From the NCBI GenBank assembly GCA_004525465.1, contig SPCN01000004.1, positions 1 through 27,995 on the forward strand: 27,995 bases of DNA, written 5' to 3'. The position numbers and the translations under genes are program-made. Numbering within the stretch: position 1 is the first letter of the stretch; each line of letters opens with the position of its first letter. Below, one piece after another: positions 15,414 to 23,447 of this stretch. A model generated the notes under the pieces. It saw only the letters and a program-made list of their open reading frames with translations, was not told the origin of the DNA and ran no database searches. The DNA is from Chrysiogenales bacterium (GTDB lineage: Bacteria; Acidobacteriota; Aminicenantia; UBA2199).

Positions 15414-18308
15414 TCAGTCGCCGCCGCTGCGGTTGCGCCCTTGCCGCTTGCTTTGGTAAAGAGCATGGTCGGCACGGCTGATGAACAGGTTGGCTTCGGC
15501 TTCAGGAGTTGGCATCGTTGTGGCCATGCCCAGGCTGACCGTGACCACTGCCGCGATCGGCGATGCCGGATGGGGAATGGCCAGGTGGGCGATCGCGGTC
15601 CGGATGCTTTCGGCCATGGCCAGCGCTCCGTCATTTCCCGTTCCCGGCAGCAGGAGAAAAAACTCATCGCCGCCGGTACGCGCGGCCAGGTCAGCCGGAC
15701 GCTTGATGTGGGCGCGGATGACCTGGGCCACTTTTCTGAGGCATTCATCGCCTTCCTGGTGGCCGAGGGAATCGTTGTACGGTTTAAAGAAATCGATGTC
15801 GACGGCGATTAAGGAAAGCAATTTTTTTTCACGTACGGCTACCGCCCATTCCTTTTGAAAAATCTCGTAGAAGGTGCGGTGGTTGGCCAGATCAGTCAGT
15901 CCGTCGTAGCGGGCCAGGTGCTGCAATTGCACTGTTCGTTCGTTCACCAGGTTTTCCAGCTTGCGTTCCCGCACTTTGGCCCGGTGCAGGGCCAGGAAAA
16001 ACAACGCGGCCACCAGCAATATGCCGCTCAGAATAAAAAGCCAGCGGAACCAGGCGGTCTGATGGAAGTAGGGTCGCAGGTTGAAAGTCAACGCTGCACC
16101 GTTTCGGTTCCATATGCCGTCACCATTGCCGGCAATGACGCGGAAGGTGTACGATCCCGGCGGCAAGTTGGTGTAGAACGCGGATCGGCGATTGGCCGCC
16201 TGGATCCAATCCTGATCGAAACCTTCGAGGCGGTATGCGAATTGCATTTTGTCAACCTGTAAAAAGCTGATGGCGGTGTAATCAATTTCAATATTGCCTT
16301 TCCCCGGGGGGGCAGTCACCGTTCCCGAAGTCGTCAGATCACGGTCGTTGATTACGACTTTTTCGATGACCAGCGGCGGTTCGACCTGATTGATGCGCAG
16401 ACGGTCAGGGTCGAACATGGTGAGGCCGCGGATAGTAGGAAACCAGATCCGGCCCTGGCGGTCGATGCATCCGGCCGGCTGAGCAGGGCCGCTGCTTTCG
16501 GTCACCTTGATGCCCTCGGACTTGCCGAAAGACACGCAGGGGATGCGGGACAATTTGCCCGCGGCATAGGCGATGAGGTCCTTTTTGGCCACGTGATAAA
16601 TGCCCTTATTGCAGTTCATCCATAACCGGTCGCGGCGGTCCTCCAGGATCTGGAAGGCCTGGTCGCTGTACAAGCCGTCGCGGCTGGAAAAACGAACCAC
16701 CTGCTCGTCATGGATCCAAAGCAGACCGGCGTGATCGGTGCCCACCCAAAGATCTCCATCCCGGTCGGTGTGGATGACCCAAACGGGCTGATCGGCAATG
16801 TCCTTGGCAACCAGTTTGCGGAAACGGCCCTGTTCCAGCACGGCCAGCCCACCGTTGTAGGCCCCTACCCAGATGCGCCCCTTTTTGTCTTCGCCCAGGG
16901 CGTATATATAGTTGTTGGGCAGGCCGTGGCTGGTGTTGAAATTGGTGATGCGTCCTTTTTCAATGCAATCGAGCCCGCCGCCGTTGGTTCCCACCCAGAT
17001 GCGGCCACTGCTGTCAGCAAGGAGGGCGCGAATGATGTCGCTGGCCACGCCTTTGATTCTAGTAAAGACTTCGGGTTTTTTTCCGGCCGGCAAGCGGAAC
17101 AGGCCGCCACCATAGGTTCCCACCCATAGAGCATTATCCTGGGCCTGGGCGATGGACCAGACATGGTCGCTGAACAATCCCTGGTTTTGGTTGTAGGTTT
17201 TCCATTCTCCATTTTGGAACCTGACCAGGCCGCCGCCGACCGTGCCAACCCAGATGTTGCCCTGGCGGTCCTCGAACACCGCGCGCACAGGGTCCACCGG
17301 CAGGCCGTTGCGGGCTCCGTACAGTATGAATTTGTCGTCCTTCAACTGAATGAGACCGTCGCGGGTGCCGACCCACAGGCTGCCTTCATTGTCTTCCAGG
17401 ATGACCCGGGCTGACATCAGCCCGGCCAGTCGCTGGCCCATGACCGAGATCCGGCCGTCTTTCAGGCGGTTCAGCGGTTCCTGGTTGGTGCCGATCCACA
17501 TGATCCCGTGGCGGTCCTGATAAATGGCGCGGATATCGGCAGACGAAAGTGTTTCCTTCAGGCGTTCGAAACGGCCGGCGCGGAAATTGATCAGCCCGCC
17601 GCCGCTGGTGCCGATCCACAGGGTCCCCTGCCGGTCGAGGTGCAGGGCGCGGATATCACTGTGAGGCAAGCCGCGGCCGGCGTCAAAAATTTCGATTTTC
17701 CCATTTTGGAAATGGTTGAGCCCCTTTCCGGTCCCAACCCAGATACCGCCGCTGCCATCGTCGGCCAGAGAGGTGATGTAATTGCTCGATAGCCCCTGGG
17801 CTGTGGTGAACTTCTGAAAATGGTTGTCATCCCAGCGATGCAGGCCGCCGGTAGTGCCGACCCACAGAGTGCCGGAACTGTCAAGGAACAGGCACAGGAT
17901 GAAATGGCTCCGCAGCCCCTGGCGCTTGTCGAAGCGCTGGAAATGACCCTGGTTGTAGAGCAGCAGTCCTGAGGTGGTCCCCACCCAAAGACGGCCTTCC
18001 CGGTCCTCGGCCAGGGCCTTGATGCCGTTACTTTCCATTTCCGGAGTGTTGCTCTTATCAAAAACTGTGAATTTAAGACCGTCAAAGCGGGCCAGCCCCT
18101 CGTAGGTACCAAGCCAGAGGTAGCCGTCACGGGTTTGGGTCATGGCCAACACTGAACTTTGCGGTAAGCCATTCTCTGTGGAATAATGCTCCACGGTGTA
18201 TTCGTCGAGTTCCAGTTTCGGGTCCAGCGCCAAAAGGTGAATTTGGCTGGCCGCCAGCAGCCATAGCGGCAAAGCCAGCCGAAGGAAGCGGTTCATTGTC
18301 ATGTGCAT
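15414..18308 (-). CDS. Two-component-propeller sensor diguanylate cyclase, about 964 aa
   Basis: A signal peptide or anchor (MNRFLRLALPLWLLAASQIHLLA) is followed by fourteen propeller repeats with LWVGT/IWVGT-type cores, enough for two seven-blade domains. A Y_Y_Y-type beta domain (around residues 655-745, with YRLEGFDQDW and LPPGSYTFRV) follows, then one membrane helix near 755-774, a coiled linker and a C-terminal GGDEF domain. The active site GGDEF is intact at about 879-883, and RPAD five residues upstream matches the inhibitory I-site. It should make cyclic di-GMP from GTP in the cytoplasm in response to a periplasmic ligand. The same sensor half is known in hybrid two-component systems that sense glycans. 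ATG 18308 fits the promoter at 18326-18354; TTG at 18320 and ATGs at 18302 and 18296 are alternatives. Confidence 0.94.
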   Translation of the reverse strand: MHMTMNRFLRLALPLWLLAASQIHLLALDPKLELDEYTVEHYSTENGLPQSSVLAMTQTRDGYLWLGTYEGLARFDGLKFTVFDKSNTPEMESNGIKALAEDREGRLWVGTTSGLLLYNQGHFQRFDKRQGLRSHFILCLFLDSSGTLWVGTTGGLHRWDDNHFQKFTTAQGLSSNYITSLADDGSGGIWVGTGKGLNHFQNGKIEIFDAGRGLPHSDIRALHLDRQGTLWIGTSGGGLINFRAGRFERLKETLSSADIRAIYQDRHGIMWIGTNQEPLNRLKDGRISVMGQRLAGLMSARVILEDNEGSLWVGTRDGLIQLKDDKFILYGARNGLPVDPVRAVFEDRQGNIWVGTVGGGLVRFQNGEWKTYNQNQGLFSDHVWSIAQAQDNALWVGTYGGGLFRLPAGKKPEVFTRIKGVASDIIRALLADSSGRIWVGTNGGGLDCIEKGRITNFNTSHGLPNNYIYALGEDKKGRIWVGAYNGGLAVLEQGRFRKLVAKDIADQPVWVIHTDRDGDLWVGTDHAGLLWIHDEQVVRFSSRDGLYSDQAFQILEDRRDRLWMNCNKGIYHVAKKDLIAYAAGKLSRIPCVSFGKSEGIKVTESSGPAQPAGCIDRQGRIWFPTIRGLTMFDPDRLRINQVEPPLVIEKVVINDRDLTTSGTVTAPPGKGNIEIDYTAISFLQVDKMQFAYRLEGFDQDWIQAANRRSAFYTNLPPGSYTFRVIAGNGDGIWNRNGAALTFNLRPYFHQTAWFRWLFILSGILLVAALFFLALHRAKVRERKLENLVNERTVQLQHLARYDGLTDLANHRTFYEIFQKEWAVAVREKKLLSLIAVDIDFFKPYNDSLGHQEGDECLRKVAQVIRAHIKRPADLAARTGGDEFFLLLPGTGNDGALAMAESIRTAIAHLAIPHPASPIAAVVTVSLGMATTMPTPEAEANLFISRADHALYQSKRQGRNRSGGD

Positions 18309-18325
18309 TGTTTTTTTCAATTCAG

Positions 18326-18354
18326 TTTATAGCTGAAAAAGCGGTTATTTTCAA
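18326..18354 (-). promoter_or_regulatory. Sigma-70-type promoter of the diguanylate cyclase gene
   Basis: On the minus strand, -35 TTGAAA (18349-18354) and -10 TATAAA (18326-18331) are separated by exactly 17 bp. The predicted start near 18319 rules out the TTG at 18320 as start codon and leaves a leader of about 11 bases to the ATG at 18308. Confidence 0.7.
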
Positions 18355-18372
18355 TACGTGGACCTGATAAAT

Positions 18373-18407
18373 CCAATCATGGCTTTTGGCCACGCCCAAA
18401 TGATTGG
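18373..18407. repeat. Inverted repeat in the divergent intergenic region
   Basis: CCAATCAT (18373-18380) and ATGATTGG (18400-18407) are perfect 8-bp inverted arms separated by 19 bp. The element lies just upstream of the -35 of the diguanylate cyclase promoter and about 130 bp upstream of the sigma-54-like promoter of the divergent gene, a plausible place for a shared regulator site. It has no T-tract, so it is not a terminator. Confidence 0.5.
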
Positions 18408-18514
18408 CCTGGCAGCTGCTGCAGGCTGGATCGTAATGTTCAAAAATGCAATGAATCAAGGCCGAGGTGCCTGTCCCGGTTTTTCCTGGCAATGTAAACG
18501 ATATGTCCTATTTT

Positions 18515-18529
18515 GGCTACAGTGTAGCC
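18515..18529. promoter_or_regulatory. Perfect palindrome next to the sigma-54-like promoter
   Basis: GGCTACAGTGTAGCC has perfect 7-bp arms around a single base. It ends only 9 bp before the -24 element at 18539, much closer than a usual enhancer, so it may be an operator bound by a repressor or co-regulator. It does not match the TGTCCG palindromes upstream of the transport operons. Confidence 0.5.
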
Positions 18530-18538
18530 TTCATTCAT

Positions 18539-18554
18539 TGGCATGAAATATGCT
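18539..18554 (+). promoter_or_regulatory. Sigma-54-like promoter of the FecR-type gene
   Basis: TGGCATGAAATATGCT has GG and GC separated by ten bases and differs from consensus mainly in the -12 half (ATGC for TTGC). It shares TGGCAT with both transport-operon promoters. The predicted start near 18565 leaves a leader of about 43 bases before the ATG at 18608, which carries a strong AGGAGG ribosome site. No TGTCCG-type twin palindrome is visible upstream. Confidence 0.65.
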
Positions 18555-18607
18555 CACTTCTAGTGAAGCGTAATGAAAAATACGAAACATTATGTCAGGA
18601 GGAAAGC

Positions 18608-20248
18608 ATGGGACGCAAAATCAGTGTAATCCTTTCGTTTTTGACCGTTTTTCTTCTGTTCAGCGGGTCCAATATGGCAGCGGTGGAATCCATCTACGGT
18701 CATATTTCCTTTGTCGACAACGAGGCCGCTGTCATTCGCGCCGACGGCAGTGAAAATCGGCTAGTGGTGAACCTGCCCGTCGTTCCCGGCGATACGGTGG
18801 CGACCGCTGCCAACGGCCGCTGCGAGCTGCAATTCGATAATGGCACCGTGATCCGCTTGGACGAGAATTCCCGCCTGCGCATCACCACGGTGCTGGCTCC
18901 GGCCCTGACCTCGAATTGGCGGGTCACCACCCTGCACCTGCTGCAGGGGCAAGCCTATGCGCTGCCCCAGACCTATAACCGCGAAATGTTCCAGATCATC
19001 ACCCCGAGCGCGGCGATTCATTTGAAAAGCAGGACCAGCGCCACCATTCGCATTGACGCCGATCTCGGTACGTCTTTCTTTTCCGACCGCGGTAAATTCC
19101 AGGTTCTGTACGGGACCGACAACAAGTCTTTGAAAAAGATTACCGTCAAGGCCGGTCGGGCCTACGCTGTCAGCACGGCCAATACCCTATTGACCCGCGT
19201 TGAGAAACGGGGCCTGGAATTCACGGCTTGGAACGAGTACGTGGACCGGCATTTCAAGGAGCTGCATTATGGCGTCAACAATGTCCCGGCCAATTTGACA
19301 AAATTCAAGAACAAGGCCCTCCTATATTGGGCGGAAAAATGGTCATCGCTCTTCGGTGAATGGATCTACGACGAACTTTTCGGTTATGTATGGAAGCCGG
19401 CCGACGAGCGGTTCGCCTATGCCGAGCGTCCTTTTTTCCATGCCGATTTTGTGCGCCTCAACGGCCAGCTGTTCCTGGTGCCCCAGCAGCAGTGGGGTTG
19501 GGTGCCGGCCCACATGGGCACCTGGGTCTGGATGAAGCGGGGGTGGACCTGGATTCCCGGTGATTGGTTCCACCCGGGGATCGTCGATTTCCAAAGCAGC
19601 TACTGCTTCCCCACCCTGAATTATTACCTCCAGAAATATTTTCTCAATATCTCCACTCCGCATCCGGCTGCCGATCCGGAACTGCCGGAATATCGTCACC
19701 TCCGGCCTGTTCTGCCGTCTCCGGTGCTGAAAATCGTCAAAAAAGTACTCAAAGCTCCCGCCGGCGACTGGCAGAAACGGCTGGTCGAGCGCGCCGTCCC
19801 GGCCGTTGACGGCAGCAAGCTGCCTCCGCCCATCGGCAAGGAAAGGGGCCTCGTCCCCGATTCCTCCGGCCAGTTTGGCGAGACTCCCCGGCTGCCTGCC
19901 GCCGGAGCGGCAACTGGACCGACCGCTGAGCGGACGGTCGTTCGCGACTGGAATCCCGACAGCCGCTGGGCGGCGAGAAACGGCTACAGCATCCGCTATT
20001 CCAGTTCCAGAAATGCTGTGGTCTGCCCAGAACTGAAAATATTTTCCGACCGCTTCCAGGGCGTGGAACGTATGCTGCTCAGGGGAACGGCCGGCAATCA
20101 GCGTACTGGGACTTATTCACCCAACGCCATCCAGGGGCAGTCGGGATCAAGCTCAAGCCAGTCCTCCGATGGAACGGCTTCTGGAGCGGCCACTTCAAAT
20201 CAGGGTGACACGGGGGAGCATGGGAAAGACGACAATAACGGCAAATAG
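18608..20248 (+). CDS. Exported FecR-domain protein with DUF6600-like repeats, 546 aa
   Basis: The start at 18608 is fixed by an AGGAGG site 6 bases upstream and by the signal peptide it creates (MGRKISVILSFLTVFLLFSG, cleavage near residue 24); an in-frame ATG at 18467 lacks both and lies upstream of the promoter. A FecR-like domain spans about 30-140 (VVPGDTVATAANGRCELQF, TVIRLDENSRLRI). A middle region rich in Trp and Tyr (WGWVPAHMGTWVWMKRGWTW) resembles the DUF6600 repeats of Acidobacteriota proteins. The C-terminal 35 residues are low-complexity Ser/Gly/Asp/Gln. FecR domains in such proteins are thought to be envelope-located; this protein lacks the cytoplasmic anti-sigma part of true FecR. 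Its function is unknown. It is divergent from the diguanylate cyclase gene. Confidence 0.9.
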   Translation: MGRKISVILSFLTVFLLFSGSNMAAVESIYGHISFVDNEAAVIRADGSENRLVVNLPVVPGDTVATAANGRCELQFDNGTVIRLDENSRLRITTVLAPALTSNWRVTTLHLLQGQAYALPQTYNREMFQIITPSAAIHLKSRTSATIRIDADLGTSFFSDRGKFQVLYGTDNKSLKKITVKAGRAYAVSTANTLLTRVEKRGLEFTAWNEYVDRHFKELHYGVNNVPANLTKFKNKALLYWAEKWSSLFGEWIYDELFGYVWKPADERFAYAERPFFHADFVRLNGQLFLVPQQQWGWVPAHMGTWVWMKRGWTWIPGDWFHPGIVDFQSSYCFPTLNYYLQKYFLNISTPHPAADPELPEYRHLRPVLPSPVLKIVKKVLKAPAGDWQKRLVERAVPAVDGSKLPPPIGKERGLVPDSSGQFGETPRLPAAGAATGPTAERTVVRDWNPDSRWAARNGYSIRYSSSRNAVVCPELKIFSDRFQGVERMLLRGTAGNQRTGTYSPNAIQGQSGSSSSQSSDGTASGAATSNQGDTGEHGKDDNNGK

Positions 20249-20350
20249 ATCTTTGTTGACAGGATCGTTCAATTAACATTCCTGGATCGGGTTCGGTCTG
20301 AGCCGGGAAGGCAGGCTGGGCCCGATGCCTGCAAAGTCCAGTAACGGTTT

Positions 20351-21811
20351 TTACGCTTCGGCCCGGCCGCCTTTCTTGGGTAAAATGAATGTGGCGGCCA
20401 CGGCCACGGCCCCGGCCACGAAAAAAGTGAGCAGTCGCGATGTGATCCTGGCGTTCATTCCGCTAATGCTCCACAGGACAGTGAACAGCAGGCCGCTGAT
20501 GATGGTGGCGATCACGGCCCGGCCGTGGTAGCGTTTCCAGAAAAGGGTGAAGAGGATGACGATGGAGAATGTGCCGCCGATACCGGCCCAAACATACCCT
20601 ACCATGGTAAAGATGAGCCGGGTAGGGAAGACAAAGGCCAGGGCCAGGGCAATGACGGCCAGCAGTGCGGTGATACGCCGCGATCGCCCGAGGCAGTCGC
20701 TTCCCTCACGGTTTTTTGAAAGCGGCTTGATCAGATTTTCCGAAAGTTCCGAGGCGGACAGGATCAGCAGCGAATCGGCGGTAGAGACCATGGCCGCGAT
20801 GGCGCCTGCGATCAGAATGGCGGCAAGCACCGGCGGGAAAAGTTTCAACAGGACGGCAGGAAGGACATACTCCTGGTCCGTCAATCCCGAGGGACCGAAC
20901 AGGGCGATGCCGATCCAGCCGATGGCCAGGGCGCCGCAATAAGCGACCAGGGTCCAGGCAATACCGATATTCCTGGCCTTTTTTGCCTGAACTTTGCTTT
21001 TAATGGCCATAAAGCGCATGCTCAACTGCGGCTGACCGCCCAGGTAGCCGAAAAACCAGGAAAAGCCGGCCATGATCACCAGTCCGGCGGCGAATCCCGA
21101 CGCGGCCCCGGTCAGGGAAAGGTAGGCTGGCCCGGCAGCGCTGAGGGCCTGGGGGATCGAGTTGGCGAAGAGACCCGGGGTCTTGGCAATCACGATAATG
21201 CCGACAATGGGAGTAGCGATCAGGGTGATGATCATGAGGATGGCCTGGATGCAATCGGTGTAAACGACGCTGCGGAAGCCCCCGTAAATGGTATAGGGGA
21301 CGATGATCAGCGCTGTGATCAGCATCCCCCACTTGGCCGGGATGCCGAATAGGGTGAACAGGGTCTTGCCGCCGCCCAGGAATTGGGCGCCGACATAAAA
21401 GAAAAAAAAGAAAACTATGGTCAAGCTGGCAATTATGCGGATCCATTTCCCCATTTCACCGTGCTTTTTGGCGATGTATTCGCTGAAGGTGTTCACCTGG
21501 TATTTTTCGGCTTCGTCGCGCAGGCGCCAGGCCAGCCCGGCCCAGGCCGTGATGATGCCGAGCACGCAGCCGAGCGCGGTCCAGATCTCGGTCAATCCCG
21601 TAGCGTAGGCCATGCCGGGCAATCCCAGCAGGGCCCAGGATGATTCGCCGGTGGCCCTTTCCGAAAGGGCCGCTACCCAACCGGGAAGGCTGCGGCCGGC
21701 GATGGCGTAATCGCAGTCGGTTTTCACCTTGCGTCCCTGGTACAAACCCCAGAGGATCAACAAAACGAAATAGCCGATCACCACCAGCAAAATCTGTGTC
21801 TGATATGCCAT
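20351..21811 (-). CDS. Sodium:solute symporter (SSS family), 486 aa
   Basis: This is an inner-membrane transporter with about 13 hydrophobic helices and the usual family length. Family hallmarks include the N-terminal DYAIAGRSLPGWVAALSERATGESSW segment (helix 2, sodium-site region), YTIYGGFRSVVYTDCIQAILM in the middle, and ISTAD-like MVSTADSLLILSASELSEN (helix 9). The closest named relatives appear to be the PutP-like proline symporters, but substrate cannot be assigned from motifs alone. A GAGGTGA ribosome site precedes the ATG at 21811. It has its own promoter at 21857-21885 and is convergent with the FecR-type gene. The 102-bp gap between them contains a hairpin-capable stretch (GCAGGC/GCCTGC, 20311-20332) without a T-tract. 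Confidence 0.92.
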   Translation of the reverse strand: MAYQTQILLVVIGYFVLLILWGLYQGRKVKTDCDYAIAGRSLPGWVAALSERATGESSWALLGLPGMAYATGLTEIWTALGCVLGIITAWAGLAWRLRDEAEKYQVNTFSEYIAKKHGEMGKWIRIIASLTIVFFFFFYVGAQFLGGGKTLFTLFGIPAKWGMLITALIIVPYTIYGGFRSVVYTDCIQAILMIITLIATPIVGIIVIAKTPGLFANSIPQALSAAGPAYLSLTGAASGFAAGLVIMAGFSWFFGYLGGQPQLSMRFMAIKSKVQAKKARNIGIAWTLVAYCGALAIGWIGIALFGPSGLTDQEYVLPAVLLKLFPPVLAAILIAGAIAAMVSTADSLLILSASELSENLIKPLSKNREGSDCLGRSRRITALLAVIALALAFVFPTRLIFTMVGYVWAGIGGTFSIVILFTLFWKRYHGRAVIATIISGLLFTVLWSISGMNARITSRLLTFFVAGAVAVAATFILPKKGGRAEA

Positions 21812-21856
21812 GGACTCACCTCGATCGCTGTTTTACATTGTCAATTTTTAAATGAT

Positions 21857-21885
21857 ATTTTAGCGGAGGATGATTTTATTTTCAA
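21857..21885 (-). promoter_or_regulatory. Sigma-70-type promoter of the symporter gene
   Basis: On the minus strand, -35 TTGAAA (21880-21885) and -10 TAAAAT (21857-21862) are separated by 17 bp. The predicted start lies about 40 bases upstream of the symporter ATG. Confidence 0.6.
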
Positions 21886-21956
21886 CAGTGCCGGTGCCAA
21901 GAAATTAAGCCGAGGGCAGATATTTAAAATTGTTGCCGCTCGCTTCAAGATCCTCC

Positions 21957-22238
21957 TTATTTGTACAGGCAAAGGTAGGCGCTTTCCTCGGCAACCTTGA
22001 GCTGGAATTTTTGGCTGGCGGGAACGGCAAAGGTCTGCCCGGCCGCAAAGGTCTCCCAGCTGTCTTTTCCCGGCAATTTGACCGTCAGGCTGCCGCTGAT
22101 GACCCGCATGATCTCAAGCGTCTGCGTAGCGAACTCGTATTCGCCCGCGGCCATGACCCCGATGGTGGCAGGCCCTTCTGCACTGGTGAAAGCGATGGAC
22201 TTGACCTGGCCTTCATAATATTCGTTGACTTTGAACAT
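21957..22238 (-). CDS. ppnP: Pyrimidine/purine nucleoside phosphorylase PpnP-like, 93 aa
   Basis: This is a small single-domain cupin of the DUF1255/PpnP family, close in length to E. coli PpnP (94 aa). The sequence runs through family landmarks: MFKVNEYYEGQVKSIAF, EGPATIGVMAAGEYEFAT, EIMRVISGSLTVKLPG and AGQTFAVPASQKFQLKV, ending YLCLYK. In E. coli the enzyme phosphorolyses several nucleosides to base and ribose-1-phosphate in the cytoplasm. An AAGGAGG ribosome site sits 9 bases before the ATG at 22238; a longer frame reaching 22283 has no such support. The gene is divergent from the sigma factor gene. An AT-rich dyad (ATTTTA/TAAAAT, 22274-22290) overlaps its likely promoter. Confidence 0.92.
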   Translation of the reverse strand: MFKVNEYYEGQVKSIAFTSAEGPATIGVMAAGEYEFATQTLEIMRVISGSLTVKLPGKDSWETFAAGQTFAVPASQKFQLKVAEESAYLCLYK

Positions 22239-22310
22239 GTTGTCGATTCCTCCTTGCCATAAGTATTTTCTTGATTTTATCATATAAAATTGATATTTCC
22301 AGGGAATATT

Positions 22311-22340
22311 TTGCCGGCCGGGGCGTTAATAGGGTATGAT
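22311..22340 (+). promoter_or_regulatory. Possible promoter of the sigma factor cassette
   Basis: TTGCCG (22311-22316) and TATGAT (22335-22340) are separated by 18 bp. The predicted start near 22347 leaves a leader of about 28 bases before the ATG at 22375, which agrees with the ribosome site choosing that start. The match is moderate, and an ECF-type autoregulated promoter cannot be excluded. Confidence 0.4.
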
Positions 22341-22374
22341 GCAGGAAGCGGCGATAATGATCGAGGAGAGATTG

Positions 22375-22905
22375 ATGAACGGTCCCGCTTCCATCCGGTC
22401 CCAGACTTTGTCCGGACAGGACCTGCTGGCCTTCAAGGACAAGGTTTTTTGCCTGTGCCTTGGTTTTGCCGGCAATGCCGGCGACGCCCGCGACCTGGCC
22501 CAGGACACCTTTGCCAAGGCGCTGGCTCATTATGCCCAGGACAGGCCGGAAAATCCCCAGGCCTGGATCCTGCGCATCGCCCGCAATACCTGCCTTGATC
22601 TGATGCGGCGCAGGAAAGTGCGCGGACCATGGCTGCCCGTCTCCGAGTCTGCCGCCGTCGACTGGCGCACGCCCGAGAGCCAGGCCGGCCGGGAAGAGGA
22701 GATGGGCATCGTCAGGAAGGCCGTCGCCCGGCTGCCGCGACGCCAGCGCGATGTGCTGGTCATGCGCGAATATGCCGGACTTTCCTACCAGGAGATCGGC
22801 CAGGCGCTGCACATCAGCCCCGGCACGGTCATGTCGCGCTTGAACCGGGCCCGGCAGGCCGTGCTGCGTTTTTACCAGGAGGAACACCATGGGAAAGCAT
22901 CTTGA
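22375..22905 (+). CDS. RNA polymerase ECF-type sigma factor, 176 aa
   Basis: This is a two-domain sigma factor of ECF size. Region 2 (about residues 15-85) has the DARDLAQDTFAKAL helix and WILRIARNTCLDLMRRRK, the -10 recognition and melting segment. Region 4 (about 115-170) has LPRRQRDVLVMREYAGLSYQEIGQALHISPGTVMSRLNRAR, a classic -35-binding helix-turn-helix. The linker is short and there is no sigma-3 domain. The ATG at 22375 follows GAGGAGAG by 4-8 bases; an ATG at 22336 is less well supported. The downstream membrane protein gene overlaps its last 17 bases, the usual coupling of an ECF factor to its antagonist. Confidence 0.95.
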   Translation: MNGPASIRSQTLSGQDLLAFKDKVFCLCLGFAGNAGDARDLAQDTFAKALAHYAQDRPENPQAWILRIARNTCLDLMRRRKVRGPWLPVSESAAVDWRTPESQAGREEEMGIVRKAVARLPRRQRDVLVMREYAGLSYQEIGQALHISPGTVMSRLNRARQAVLRFYQEEHHGKAS

Positions 22906-23446
22906 TTCGTGGACGGAGATCAGCCGCCTGATCGCCAAGGAGAAAGAAACGGCTCTGGCCGAATTCCGCAAACAGGAATTCGATCCAAAGGCAAGGCCGG
23001 AAATTCGTTTCAGCGAACGCCCGTTGCGGCTGCTGGTGTTTCGCCCCGTTTTCATGGCTGTAGCCGCGTCCGTCATACTGTTCGTCGCCCTGGTTTCTTT
23101 CTGGTTGTTGCGGGGGAGCTGGCAAAATATACCGGCCGCTTCGGCACTCAATGAAATCCTGGCCGATTCCTTCCTCTATGGTTGGAGCGGCCGGCCCGTG
23201 ACGGAAAGAGGCGCGGACGTTGCGCTGGATACTGCCGCCCCGTTGTTCAAAGCCTGGGCCGCAGCCGCAATGGAGCGCCTGGCCGCCGCCGAATCGACCG
23301 GCCACGCCGCTGCAATCGATCCGGAGGCTTCCGTGGAGCACGTTGATCCCGAGCAGGTGCGCCGGCGGATCGGGAGGGCGATCCAGGAAGGCGCCTTCGA
23401 GCAGCTGTTGCGGACCATGAGAGAAATTCATAACAAGGAGGCATAA
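22889..23446 (+). CDS. Single-pass membrane protein, candidate anti-sigma factor, 185 aa
   Basis: The start at 22889 follows GGAGGAACACC and overlaps the sigma factor gene by 17 bases, implying coupled translation. The first 45 residues are charged and probably cytoplasmic, followed by one membrane helix at about 51-73 (FMAVAASVILFVALVSFWLL). The remaining 110 residues would lie in the periplasm and are rich in alanine and acidic residues, ending in an amphipathic helical segment (VRRRIGRAIQEGAFEQLLRTM). Position and topology match anti-sigma factors. The HxxxCxxC zinc-finger signature of the ZAS class is absent, and no other named anti-sigma domain is recognised, so the role is inferred from context. 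Confidence 0.8.
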   Translation: MGKHLDSWTEISRLIAKEKETALAEFRKQEFDPKARPEIRFSERPLRLLVFRPVFMAVAASVILFVALVSFWLLRGSWQNIPAASALNEILADSFLYGWSGRPVTERGADVALDTAAPLFKAWAAAAMERLAAAESTGHAAAIDPEASVEHVDPEQVRRRIGRAIQEGAFEQLLRTMREIHNKEA

Positions 23447-23447
23447 A

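Noticed and set aside
18467..18607. Upstream in-frame ATG that would lengthen the FecR-type protein by 47 residues
   Set aside because: It precedes the sigma-54-like promoter, has no ribosome site, and would bury the clear signal peptide.
20284..20332. Hairpin-forming stretch between the convergent FecR-type and symporter genes, considered as a terminator
   Set aside because: Stems are short (GCAGGC/GCCTGC) or interrupted, and no run of T follows on either strand.
21900..21920. TTGGCACCGGCACTGTTG-like sequence upstream of the symporter on the minus strand, considered as a sigma-54 promoter
   Set aside because: The -12 element reads GT where GC is required, and a good TTGAAA-N17-TAAAAT promoter lies just downstream.
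22409..22418. TGTCCGGACA, resembling the TGTCCG/CGGACA enhancer palindrome
   Set aside because: It lies inside the sigma factor coding sequence, has no spacer between half-sites, no partner site and no -24/-12 promoter nearby.
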